Origin: Thunnus maccoyii
Taxonomy: Eukaryota; Chordata; Actinopteri; Scombriformes; Scombridae
DNA: 64,000 nt
Assembly: GCF_910596095.1 (NCBI RefSeq)
Contig: NC_056539.1
Span: 6,770,501-6,834,500, forward strand
Reading direction: 5' to 3'
Part shown: in pieces, positions 11,201-23,200 of the stretch
Position numbering within the stretch: position 1 is the stretch's first letter
Layout of the letters: each line of letters starts with the position of its first letter
Notes under the pieces: model-generated
Databases searched by the model: none
Seen by the model: only the letters and a program-made list of their open reading frames with translations
Told to the model about the DNA's origin: nothing
Translations under genes and position numbers: made by a program

Positions 11201-14200
11201 TCGTAAGAACCTGATCCCCGCGCAGGCCAGTGAACCTAGTAGTGGCAGGATAGAGAGTGGCGTGAGAGGAGCAGGATCTCCAAGACCTGCAAGGTAAGCT
11301 GCTGTCGCATCGATCTCATCAGTTACAGACATGTTTGCATCCTGTCATTATGAGTTCTGATATGAGTGTGTGATCTGACACTTTCGATTCCTCTCTCAGT
11401 GTGAAACCCAAAGCTGAGGTGCACATGGCGGTGGCCCCTCCTGTCATGGCTACAGTAGAAGCACTACCTTCTCAGGGAGGGGAGCAGCAGGCCGTGTCCT
11501 CAAATGCCCAGCACCTCGGCCAAGCCATACCCACCATGCTGGCCACGCCGGGGCCCGTACCTCCCTCCCAGCCCTCCACCGTCCTCTCGGCCCTGCCAGC
11601 AGCCATGGCTGTAACTCCTCCCGTTCCTGCTTCAATGGCCAACACTGTGGCCTCTCCCACTCAGCCTGCAGCCAGTAGCACTGCAGCTTGTGCTGCCAGC
11701 TCCGCCTGCCCAGATGTGAAAATCAAGCAGGAGGTGGAGACAATGGACACTTCTCAGCCAGGTGAGGATCATGTCATCAGTGATGTGATCTGGGAAATTG
11801 ATAAATATAAATAAACAAAAACAGACACAGAAGTGAACAATTTGTTTGTCTCTCTCCCTCAGATCCAAATGCAAACTTGTCATCAGCGCCAGCCCTCAAC
11901 ACCCAGGCTTCAACCCTGAACACTCCCGCAATAGGTGATATGATCCCCGGGGCCTCCCCGAGGAAGAAGCCCCGCAAGCAGCAGCATGTTATTTCTACAG
12001 AAGAGAGCGAGATGGTGGAGACCAACAGCACAGACGAGGAGAAAGCCCCAGGCAGGCCCATCACTGGCAGGGCTGAGAGGCGTGAATCTCCACCAAGAGA
12101 ATATGTTGGTATGTAATGTCATCCATTGTGACAGTAAAAATACTCATAATACTTATAACAGGTGTGTTATCTGTGCTGTTACATAAGCCTCTTTCTTTCT
12201 GTGCATAGCGAATGTGGTTGAGAGAGAGAGAGAGAGCGGGTGTGTGATGGTGACTGCCAGATGGGAGCAGAGTATGAAGTTAGCAGTATAATGTTAGCTG
12301 TGAATGTCAGTGCAATGTGTGTAGCCTACAGTTCAGGCTGTTTGTCAGTGAGTAAATGCTCCTGCTGTAGCTACATTTAGAGATGTTTCTGGTGAAGCGG
12401 CATGTCCGTCTGCTGAGCCCCGTTAATCAGTAGGAGTGACAAATGACTTCTAAATCCTTAATTACAAATCTCCATATGCCTGCTCACTAAAACTTTGCTA
12501 TGTGCTTCATAAGAGTAGTTCATGTTATAGATATGATTTGGATTGTGATATTAAAAATAATATAATAATGTTAAACGGAACATGATGTTGTCGCACTAAA
12601 CATAGACACGCAGGCTTTTAAAAGAGAGCTGTTGCTTGAATAGAGGAGACATTCCTAGTTTTTGTGATGTGTTTAAATATTTAAGATGTTCATAACCTTT
12701 TGTAAATGTTTTCATGTAACTAACTGTATTGCTTTCATAAAGCCATATCATTTTTTTACAGCTCCGTCAGATTGAAGATGATGAATGATCAGCTTGGGTG
12801 TGGCTCAGCGTCTGACGGAGCTTTGAATAAAAAAAGCAATATTGTTAGTTACATGAATAAACATTTACAAAAGAGTGTGAACATTTTATTTAAAATATTT
12901 AAACATTCAAAAAACAGCAATGTCTCCTATTTAGCGGAGTCTTGTGATTGGTTCGCGTCACGTGACAGTGACGGATTTAACCCTTTACATGCTTGTCCCT
13001 AGCCGTACCAGCATTTTCCCTGAAATGTTAATAGGTCTTGAGATGGGAAATTGGCGGTACAGATTTCCCTGAATATCGATCCCTGCTCCCATTCACACAT
13101 GACCCCATGCAGGAAATGTTCCTGAACATTTCAGGGATAGGCTGCATGTGTGAAAGGGTCTTTAGTTAACACTCATTGTTCTCTTTCAGATGAGGAAGGA
13201 GTGCGTTATGTGCCAGTCAGGCCTCGGCCACCTGTTACCCTTTTGCGGCACTACCGTAACCCCTGGAAGGCTGCCTACCACCACTTCCAGAGGTACAGCG
13301 ACATCCGGGTCAAAGGTCAGTAGTCAAAAACACCTGCTCATATTACCTTGTGTACACAGATGATTTTATACAACTCAGGCTAACTGAGGCCTTTTTTTCT
13401 CTAACAACACTTGTCTGTTTGTCTCTCAGAGGAGAAGAAAGGCAACTTACAGGATATGGCCAATCAGAGAGGAGTGGCATGCAGAGCACAAGGCTGGAAA
13501 ATTCACCTGTGTGCTGCACAGCTCAGGCAGTTGGTGAGTGCTGGTCCTAGACCTGCAGACACATCAATCTTGACTACATTTAAACAAAGTTGGAGCAGAT
13601 TACTGTTACCGTAACTGATTGAACACTATACTATATCATACCTTATCATACGTTCATTGATATCCACTGAAGCTGTGCAGAGGGATTGTTTACATGATGC
13701 ATTTTAATTTTTTTGATTGGACTACTGTAAACATGTTTGTCTGTTACTTGACCTGTAGTCGAGTTTGGAGCATGATGTGTACAGCCGCCTCTCCACCCTT
13801 CAAGAGGGCCTGATTCCAAAGAAGAGAGCAGGTGCTGATGATGACCTTCACAGAATCAACGAGCTTATACAGGTGAGACTGTTACTGCAGGCCGGGACCT
13901 TTTCTCTGCTCAGTGATTTGCCACCATGAACTGTTAGATATCATCATTGGAAGTTCTTCTAAGTATATACAAACGAAATGGAAACAAAAGTGGAACAATC
14001 GCAGTGCTTTCAAACAATGAGTATAACATATATCTTAAAGCCATCACCTCTATTCCCAAATCAGTCTTTATTAACAAGGTGTTCTATTTGTTTTGTCCTC
14101 AGGGCAACATGCAGCGCTGTAAGCTGGTGATGGACCAGGTGACCGAGGCCAGAGACACAATGATGAAAGTGCTCGACCACAAGGAGAAAGTGCTGAAGCT

Positions 14201-14261
14201 GCTCAACAAGAACGGTGCCGTCAAGAAGTCCTCCAAACTGAAGCGTAAAGAACGTGCTTAG
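5203..14261 (+). CDS. SAP130: Sin3A-associated protein of 130 kDa, 20 coding exons
   Basis: Subunit of the nuclear Sin3/HDAC co-repressor; the family C-terminus binds the Sin3-HDAC core. Coding exons: 5203-5314, 5401-5666, 6758-6925, 7017-7143, 7276-7391, 7486-7610, 8435-8582, 8674-8764, 8906-9010, 9145-9286, 9926-10041, 10264-10560, 10653-10824, 11195-11293, 11400-11761, 11863-12108, 13190-13315, 13430-13533, 13759-13872, 14103-14261. They sum to 1064 codons with frame closed at every GT-AG junction; the human protein is about 1048 aa. The N-terminus starts MSSQQFPR as in the family. The middle is low-complexity Pro/Thr/Val/Gln with a QGIQPAPI-type repeat in exon 12 and a basic PRKKPRKQQ stretch, a possible nuclear signal, in exon 16. 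Residues about 898-1064 are the conserved C-terminal domain (VPVRPRPPVTLLRHYRNPWK; later a charged helix ending KLKRKERA). Identification is secure; small boundary shifts are possible. Confidence 0.95.
8184..8345. repeat. Truncated hAT-like terminal-repeat element in SAP130 intron 6
   Basis: Begins CAGTGATTCCCAACC, the CAGTGGTTCCCAACC-type terminal repeat seen in three other elements of this window. The matching right end is not found, so the right boundary is a guess. Confidence 0.4.
10380..10540 (+). repeat. SAP130: QGIQPAPI coding repeat in SAP130 exon 12
   Basis: About four imperfect copies of an octapeptide-like unit (QGIQPAPI, QGIQPAPI, QGLHTSAPI, QGIQQAPI), followed by a poly-Gln run of CAG/CAA codons. 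Similar repeats occur in mammalian SAP130 (recalled), so this is a family trait and not a local artefact. Confidence 0.8.
12641..12930. repeat. Fold-back (long inverted repeat) element in SAP130 intron 16
   Basis: Arms of about 130 bases (12641-12771 and 12811-12930) surround a 39-base loop. The loop-proximal stem GCTCCGTCAGA/TCTGACGGAGC is perfect. Outward, the TTTGTAAATGTT, CATGTAACTAAC and AGGAGACATT blocks pair with few mismatches. No coding capacity. It resembles a fold-back MITE; a transcript would form a long hairpin. Confidence 0.8.
12978..13167. repeat. MITE-like element 'ACCCTTTcacacATGC' in SAP130 intron 16
   Basis: Ends AACCCTTTACATGC and, inverted, GCATGTGTGAAAGGGT; internal TCCCTGAAATGTT pairs with AACATTTCAGGGA. 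It resembles a common percomorph miniature inverted-repeat element and sits 40-50 bases downstream of the fold-back. Confidence 0.5.
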
Positions 14262-15870
14262 GCGGGGCCGTCTCCTCTGTCGAAGCCACCACTGTCCCCT
14301 CTGAAGGGGTGAAGGAGCTGCTCAGAATTTGGTGCTATGATTTGCTGCATACAATCGCACGCACCCTCCCTATCTGCCTGAGAGCGGACAGAGAGAAGTG
14401 ACAGGAGACTGAGGACAGACCTCAGAAGCAGAAAAGCCCTTCAGGAATAGGTTCTCATTCAAGACACAAACGCACATGTTGAGAGTTAGTAGAGTGGCCA
14501 ACTGGACAGCCCTGTCACTGGTTCCCCCCCTCCCTCCCCGTTTTTTTTTTTTTTTGTTAATTTTTGAAAACCCCAGAGACAATTTTTACTAACTTAGTTT
14601 CTGCCTCTTCTTTTAAAGACGACGTTTGAACTGGCACATTGTGTATCTGTGATATTAGGCACTAAATGCTGGTGCAGTAAATCCCTGTAAGTGATGAAAG
14701 TGTTTCAGTTAAGGTGAACGTCCCGAGAATTATCGAATGGAATAAATCAAAATCATATATAAGGAGTCCTTTTAGCAAACTGTGTGTATACAGACTAATC
14801 TCAATCGCAAACGTGCTCTTTTTCATCGATCTGTGCCTTCATTTTGTCTGTGTACATGAAATGAACAGGGACATGTGAAAGCTGTTCCACATGCTGTTGA
14901 AAATACTCATCTTAAAATATCACACAAAGGAAAAGGTCAAGTCAAATCCACTGCTTCCCCCCCTTTTTCTCAGAACATCCTGCACTTGCATTTTTCCAAG
15001 TTAAGTTCAGATTTGTTCATCTAGAATTTGGTAAACAGTTAACTATCAGCCACAAGTTTAGATGTAATCTAAAAGATTATAGAAGACTTTAGTGGTTTGA
15101 GGTTAAAAATGGAACTGATACACAAAAAAATGCTCTTAAGAGATAAATAGTGTCCTCTGATGATTACCTGGAAGTGAGAACTTACTGCATATACATAACG
15201 CCAAATTACCTTTACATTTAAAACTGCTATGAATCATCCACTTAATCCAAAGTAAATGGATGTCATAGCGGTGATGATACTTTCATCTGGTGTCAGAAGG
15301 TGCAGCGCTCGACAGAGAGCGAGTATCCTCGTGTGGTTACAATGGTGGATTGAATTCATGTAAATCACTGTAAATGTGCTCTTGGTTTTCCATTGACCCG
15401 GTTCTTTTCAAGTTTTGTACTCAATGAAACATGTTGTGCTGTGTGATGTGCCGCTTCATTTTGCCGAGTGTAACGATAATGACGTTATGAGATGAAGTGA
15501 GCCTGAAACATCCAGCTATTGTACGTTTTTGTCTGTGTAATTATAGTAAAGATACTTAAACAACACAAGATGCACTGTTTAGTTTTTATATCACATTGTT
15601 TAGTAGAACTGTGTTTTCTTCTAACGCTTGAATCAAGAATCTTATTGAAAGATTTCATTTGAATAATGTTTTTAATACTGTTATTCCATATTTCTGACGA
15701 CTCATTCTGGTGCCAAGCAAAGTGGGTAAACAGGCAGCTGAGAAAAGATAGTGACATAGCAAGATAATTGCTTAACAGTATCGCCAGTATTATCATGGAG
15801 CCTCTTACTGAACATGCGCAGTCATTGACAAGTGATTATATTTCACTGTCATTAAATATGAAGACGTGAC
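14262..15870 (+). other. SAP130: 3' untranslated region of SAP130 and downstream DNA
   Basis: Follows the TAG stop. A canonical AATAAA at 14741-14746 gives a short 3' UTR of about 500 bases. An ATTAAA at 15851-15856 could give a long one. No other coding similarity is seen. Confidence 0.5.
14741..14746 (+). terminator. SAP130: Candidate poly(A) signal of SAP130
   Basis: AATAAA 480 bases after the stop codon. It is the first canonical hexamer in the 3' UTR. Confidence 0.5.
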
Positions 15871-16650
15871 AGTGTAAAACAACAGACGATACTTGCTGTA
15901 CAACCCTGTTTTTATCCACAGATACAGATTTATTGTACTGTTAAACCAGTCTACACCCTTGAATAATGTCTTAAGGTTTTACTTTCCGGAAGTTGTTGTA
16001 GCCTGGTGGTCAATCTATAATGAATTTCCCGTACAGTTTGCATTAATGGTATGAGGTGTTTGTAAACAGCACAATAACATTTGTATAGTGAGCCGTCATT
16101 ATCTTCACTATCAAATGTTTACAACATAATTCCCTCCAAGTACAGCACAGCGTAATGGCAGTGCTTGATCTGTAATGAGTGTGTTTATGGATCGGGAAAA
16201 GTGAGTTGCAGGCATTTGGGTAATACCCTTCCCCCTCAGCACTATTTCTTACACTTCCTTACTTAAGGTCTGTTGTTTTGAGCATAATTTCACAAGATTT
16301 TTAGTTGTTTCCATGTCTTGTGAAACATAAACGTCTCAACTATTTGAGTCAGGAAGAGCTAGGAAATGGAAAAATTCTGACTTTTTATTTTAATTTAATG
16401 AAATGTCACTTGTTTGTCATATATTTAATAGATGGAAATATTGTGTTTATGTAGGTTATTGTTTATAGTTGATGAAGTTCTAACACGGTAAAGCCAAGCA
16501 TGATTTTTCAGTTGCCTTCTGACTTCTTAAATTTAATCCTATAAGATGAGCACCAGATATTTACCAGTAAATGACAGTCAGATAAAATCTATTGAAACTG
16601 ATGCGCTTTGCTGAAATTCGCTATTATGTCAAGTTGTCTCTAAGTCCCAA
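15871..16650. other. Intergenic DNA between SAP130 and MYO7B
   Basis: AT-rich spacer with no recognisable gene, RNA gene or known repeat. Confidence 0.5.
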
Positions 16651-17204
16651 GTCTCGTGGTTTGTGATATTGGGTGGATCTGCCTTCACAGGAGCAAAGTC
16701 AAAGGGCCATAAAGAGGCGCCATACTGGAAAAAATCCCTGCTTCCTGCTTCGTAGTCATTCAAGGAGTTGTTCCCTCATCAGTAGGAGTAGAGGCTTCCA
16801 CTAAAGAAACAAGTATTCTCAGGTAAGAGCTGACAAAACACAAACACAAGTGTCTTCAAATGTCAAACTGTAAGAAACATATATTTTTGTTTCCGAGGAG
16901 GTCACTTGATTATGTTACGTGTTATTTCTTTTCCATCGTAATCTTTTACAGTCAGATTCAATGCACACTCATTAATGGGAGTGTCTTGAATGTGAGAGTT
17001 CATAGTCAAGTAACGAAAAAAATCTTTGTTATTCGAAGTTTTTAAGACTGCATTTAGGGTTTCTTTATATTTTCCTTTCTAAAGCTATATTGGTTTGCTA
17101 GCAGGTAATTGTAATCGCTTGAACTGGGCTGAATCTGCGGTCACTGTGGTGATATAGATTATGATTATAAATATATTTTTACAGAGTTGATCCAGGTTAA
17201 TGCC
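16651..17204 (+). promoter_or_regulatory. MYO7B: Likely promoter, untranslated exon and first intron of MYO7B
   Basis: A strong splice donor (CTCAG|GTAAGA, donor at 16823) lies 380 bases before the start codon and could end a 5' untranslated exon joined to the acceptor at 17184. The upstream 150 bases hold no convincing TATA box. This is inferred from splice signals only. Confidence 0.35.
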
Positions 17205-20200
17205 ATGCTGCATTTGAGTAAGGTAAGAATGATAAAATATACATTTTATTTGAAAATGCCGCTCACAAAAGTAGTTTTGAGAGCTGTTCCGGCACTGGTT
17301 ATTTCCATTACAACAACTGGTTTCCCTAACTAGGGAGATTTTGTGTGGGTGGACTCTGGTGCCGGGGTGCCTATCGGGGCTGAGGTCAAGGTGACGGACA
17401 CTGGACAGCTTCAGCTGATTGATGATGATGGAAAGGTACAAAACCCACAACAATTTGCTCTCATCAGGTCCAGGACAATCAGTGTGAACCGTCTGTAACA
17501 TCACTTATTTCATAACACACATACAGGAGCACAAGATCAACAAGAAGACTGAGGGCACCATCCGGCCCATGCACCCCACCTCTGTCAAGGGTGTGGATGA
17601 CATGATCAGGCTTGGTGACCTCAATGAGGCGGGTCTCCTCAGGAACCTCCTGGTGCGACACATAGAGGGCATCATCTACGTAGGTTTCCATTCCCCAGAT
17701 TCATGCTGAACCACCCAGTTTTATGATGTCAATAACTTGCTGTAGAAATGCTTACTCACCTACATCTTCCCTCATTGCGAGTGGCTTTCAGCCTTAGACT
17801 TTGCCCCTCAATTTATCACAGTGCTGTTTGTCTCCATAGAGACGAATAACCCTCTGTTGAAAGAGAGTGTCCCAGTGTTTCTGTGTAACAGCATCAAAGC
17901 TCGACAGTGTGTCTTCAATAATGAATCAGGCCATTTTGTAGAATAAAACTACTAATGTTAACTGCTCGGGGCACTTTGCATTCATTTCATTAACCACAGA
18001 TTTTCACACAGCTCTTCATGATTGTAAACCATCCGTGAAATGTTTAAATCCATTGAGTCATATTTGGAACATGGATCCCATGCGGGGTCATCTGAGTCAC
18101 TGGCTTGATGACGTGCTTGCACCATAAGAACTTGTTTATGCTCATCTACACACACACTCATTAAATGTGCTTCTGTGTGACGGTTAACATCGCTCTCTGT
18201 TTGCAGACATACACAGGCTCCATTCTGGTTGCAGTCAACCCTTACCAGCTGCTGCCCCTCTACACCACCGACTATGTGCACATGTACACAGATCGACGGC
18301 TGGGTGAACTGCCACCACACGTCTTCGCCATCGCAGACAGCTGCTTTTTCAACATGCGCCGCAACCAAAAGAACCAGTGCTGCGTCATCAGGTTCTGCTC
18401 TTTTCTGCAAACAGGCTGCAAAGATGTTCTGAGACTAAGGCTGATTAGAGATGGTTTCATTTCGACTGTGTCAAGTATTTAAATGACTGATTAAAGCCTT
18501 AAGTTTTCAGGGTAAACGCTGATAGTTACATGAAATACAACATTTCCACCGAGTGACAGGTAATGGCGAGAGCAAAAATAAGCCCCTTCAACAACATGTT
18601 TTTCTCTACCATATCTAAGGCCTTTGACAGAGCAAAACAATGTTGATTTCCAAAGGTCAAACCCATGTGTAAGACATGGACGGATTGAAATAAACAATGA
18701 AGGAAATCATAAACGAGGAAGTAAAGTACATATTTTCATGCTAAACAAAGGACATTATTAAATGCATCTTCTCTAAACATGCTTACTTCTCTATTTACCC
18801 CCTCAGTGGAGAATCAGGCGCAGGGAAAACTGAAAGCACTAAGCTCATGTTGCAGTACCTGGCTGCAGTGAGCGGGCAGCACTCCTGGATAGAGCAGCAG
18901 ATTCTTGAAGCCAACCCCATCCTGGAGGGTAAAACACCAATACAGAGTTATAAGGCAGTTATAATGAGCTGAAGCCCCCTTTTAAAACAATTAAAAAGCG
19001 CTTTTAACTTGATTTACTTTCATGAAATGTATGTTTCCCTCTCAGCCTTTGGTAATGCCAAAACCGTTCGCAATGACAACTCCAGTCGTTTTGGGAAGTA
19101 CATTGACATCAACTTCACCAAGGGAGGGGCCATTGAAGGGGCCCGTGTTGAGCAGTACCTGCTGGAGAAGTCCAGAGTTTGTCGTCAGGTGGGGAAATTG
19201 AATATTTCCAGGAATAGTAACGTGGTACAAGTCAAATCTTGTGGTGAAGAACATGTGCTTTCATGTGCAGGCACCTGAGGAAAGAAACTACCACATCTTT
19301 TACTACATGCTGATGGGAATGCCAGCTGACCAGAAAAAGATTCTGTCACTTGGGAGCGCTGCAGAGTACAACTATCTGACCATGGTACTGAAAGAATTTG
19401 AGAAACTAGAATTGAATAAAAAGCTTTTTTTTATTGATGGATACATTTTAAAGAGGCGGTACGGTGGTGCAGTAGTTAGCACTGTCACCTCACAGCAAGA
19501 GGGTTCGAACCCAGAACCCTGAATCAGGGCTCTGGGTTCGAACCCAACGGCTGGCTGGGGCTCTTCTGTGTGAAGTTTGCATGTTCTCTCCGGGTGCTCC
19601 GGCTTCCTCCCACAGACCAAAAACATGCAGGTTAGGTCAATTGGTGACTCAGTTGCTCAGGTGTGAATGTGAGTGTGAATGGTTGTCTGTGTCTATACTA
19701 TATGTTAGCCCTGTGATTTACTGGCAACCTGTCCAGGGTAGACCCTGCCTCTCGCCCATTGTCAGCTGAGATTGGCTCCAGCTCCCCCATGACCCTCTAG
19801 ACTCTCTCGAGGATAAGCGACCCTCTAGAAGATGAGCAGTAAAAGAAAATGGAAGGATGGATGGACATTTTAAAGATAAATACATAGTGTGAATCACAGA
19901 TATCAAGTTTAGCTTTAAACTGTGTGATCCTATCACCAGGGTAACTGCACCAGCTGTGAAGGGCGTGATGATGTGAAGGAATACGCTCACTTCCGTTCAG
20001 CTCTGAAGATCCTCATGTTCACAGAGAATGACTCCTGGGAAATCTGCAAACTGCTCGCTGCAATCCTTCACATGGGAAATGTAGACTTCAAGGGTAAGGA
20101 CAGTACTGTATGTACTGTAAATGTATATTCAGTAGATTATTATTGTCAAATTTAACACATTATTGCTGCAGCTGTTGAGCGCATAATTTCCCCTTAATTT

Positions 20201-23200
20201 CAGCCACCATAGTGAATAACATGGAGGGCTGTGACATCCTCTCATCGTCACATTTCAACATGGTCAGCCAACTGTTGGAGGTATGTGTAGATTTTATAGA
20301 AAAGCAGTTAAGATGAGAGTTGAGATGATCTTCTCTGACTGTGTTTGTCCCGTTATCTCAGGTGGACCCTAAAGCGCTGGAGAAGAGTCTGACTCAGCGC
20401 TCCTTCATGACGGCCAGAGAGAGTGTGACCAAACATCTGACCTCGGCCCAGGCTGTGGACGGCAGAGACGCCTTTGTCAAAGTAACATAAGTCACACTTG
20501 ATCTAAGTTCTTCTAAAGCAAAAATTTATTTCAGAAATAAAGGCAGCTCATTTTAATGTAATAAACTTAAATTCTTTAAAAAGAGGACATATGCATCTGT
20601 AATGCTCAGAATTTTTTGATTCTGTTCCACCAATGAGGCAAACAACGAGGGATGAGGATGGTGCCAGAGGAAATATTGTGTTGTTACATCTGTATAATGG
20701 CTGTTGACTTCTCAGCTCGTCAGGCATCGTCAGAATTGGTTCAGCTTTTATCAGTCTAAGCTAGTGGTTCCCAGCCAGAGATATATGTGATGACTGTTAC
20801 ACAAAATCATATTTATTTTTCCTGGCCTTTTTCTAACTTTGTTTTTTTTTTTCTTGTGAAATATGCTACTGGGTACTTCAATCTTCTAAGGCCTCTGAAA
20901 ATCCTTGAAACGTAATCTTTGGTTGAATGGCTCACAGCTCATGGCCGCATTAAAGGCTTATCCTGCAACAAGGGGTTGCAAGTACACACTGATTTGTTTT
21001 ATGGGGTCACACACCAAAAGGTTTTGGAACTACTGGTCAAAGCTGTACTTTGTAAAGCTTAGCTCAACATCCATCCGCTTAGCAAAATTCCTCAGTTTGA
21101 CCTTGGCTCAGCTGTATTTAGGTTTGAGCTTAATATTAGTGTGAACAGCTGAGCTGTTGAGCATGTGAGCAGCATGCTAGTTATAACATTTAGGCTTTTA
21201 TCATGTTAACATGCTAATGTTTAGTATGTACAGATACATGCTAACGTGTGTATGTTGGTATAACATGTTAGCATTAAGCTCAAAGTACAGCATAGGCTAA
21301 CAGGAATACATCTGTTTTTCAAATATTCATAAACTGAAGTGTTGGACAAGAGGAAATTTTGTCCTGTTGGTGGTGCTAGATTAAAACTCTCCAGGACTTA
21401 CTTTCTGAGCACCATTTTTAATGTACCCTTTATTTAACCAGGTAAATAAGGGACAGTAAACCCATAAGGTTTTAAATGGCAGCATTAAAGTTGCAGTCAA
21501 AACAACACAAAATCAGGCAAATGACAAAACACTATTACAAATACAGATAACAATGCTAAAATGGCTACAATTAGGCTAAGGACAGAGAATTAACAAGTCA
21601 TTTACCATAGTTTGGAAGTGTGTGTCTGTCAAATTTCATGACATTGGATCTTTTGTGTTGTTTTAGTTGATACAGTATGCTATTCTCTGTATTATTTGTC
21701 TAGGCTATTTATGGAAGACTCTTCATTTGGGTGGTGGGCAAAGTCAATGCTGCCATCTACAAGGCCCCTGAGGATTCTGAAGAGGTTCAACAGTCAATTG
21801 GCCTTCTGGACATCTTTGGCTTTGAGAACTTCACCAAAAACAGGTTAGAGTTCACATCAGTTCTCCTGACATCATCGCTCTGTTGCTGCTGTTTTTTAGA
21901 CAGTTTTACTTACGCAAACTAAAATGAATCCATCTTTCCCCTTGTAATGTGGTCTTTGTTGCAGCTTTGAGCAGCTCTGCATCAACTTCGCCAATGAGCA
22001 GCTGCAGCAGTTCTTTGTCAGACATGTTTTCAAGCTGGAACAGGACGAGTACACCCGTGAAAACATTGTTTGGGAGCACATTGACTACAAAGACAACCAG
22101 TCCACCCTGGATGTACTCGCCAACAAACCTCTGAACATTCTGGCTCTTGTTGATGAGGAAAGCAACTTCCCCAAGGTCACTATCCTCCTTGTCTCTCATA
22201 ACATTCTGCTGCAACAAATGAAAGCAAGTTTTAACCGTCAATTTTTTGTTTATTTTCAGGGCACAGATACCACTATGCTCCAAAAAATGAATCAGGTCCA
22301 CGGAAAAGGTGACATCTATATTCCTCCCAAGAACAACTATGAGACACATTTTGGAATCCATCATTTTGCTGGAGTGGTCAACTATGACTCAAAAGGTAGC
22401 CTAATTCTTTAACTATCAACAAGCCATTCTCCCTCACGTCCTCTGTGATGTCCTCATTGTATATGTTTTGTTTCAAGGTTTCCTCGAGAAAAACCGTGAC
22501 GCCCTCAGCTCAGATCTGATTCAGCTGGTGGAGACCTCCACCAACAAGCTCCTAAAACAGACGTTCAACAGTGAGCTGTCCTCCAATACGATCAAGAGCA
22601 GCACCAACCCCAAGATGGTCATCACCGTGAACAAGAACTCTCTCCGGGTCAGTGCAGCTTTTAGCATTTAAGACACAGCTATGGACAAATAAAATACCAT
22701 TATTGTATATAATTACTTATACTATGTGACATTTGTTTCTGTCTGACAGCAAGCAAATGATAGTAAGAAGCGTGTGCTAACTTTGAGCAGTCAGTTCCGT
22801 CAGTCTCTGGATTCCCTGATGAAAACACTGACTGTGTGCCAGCCCTATTTCATACGCTGCATCAAACCCAATGACTTCAAGAAGCCCATGGTGAGAAGAG
22901 AAGCTACATTTACTCAACCAAAATAAAAAAAAACATGCTCATGTCTGCACCAAAATTGCATAAATCCATTTGTTTGTTAGTAAATCACACTTGTGTGTCT
23001 CAGCTGTTTGACAGAGAGCTGTGCTTGCGTCAGCTCCGTTACTCCGGTATGATGGAGACGATCAGGATCCGGAAAGCTGGGTATCCCGTACGCTACACCT
23101 TTGACGAGTTTCTAGGCCGCTACCGTGTCCTGCTGAAAACTTTCCTCTGCGATCCAAAAACAGTGAGTTGGACGTTATTATCATTTCGATCTTGGCATCC

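Noticed and set aside
17982-18410. A 142-codon minus-strand frame
   Set aside because: Antisense of MYO7B exon 4 plus intron.
19455-19560. A tRNA gene
   Set aside because: B box is present but there is no cloverleaf; the sequence is the head of a SINE with a body, tail and target duplication.
21906-22364. A 152-codon minus-strand frame
   Set aside because: Antisense shadow of MYO7B exons 12 and 13.
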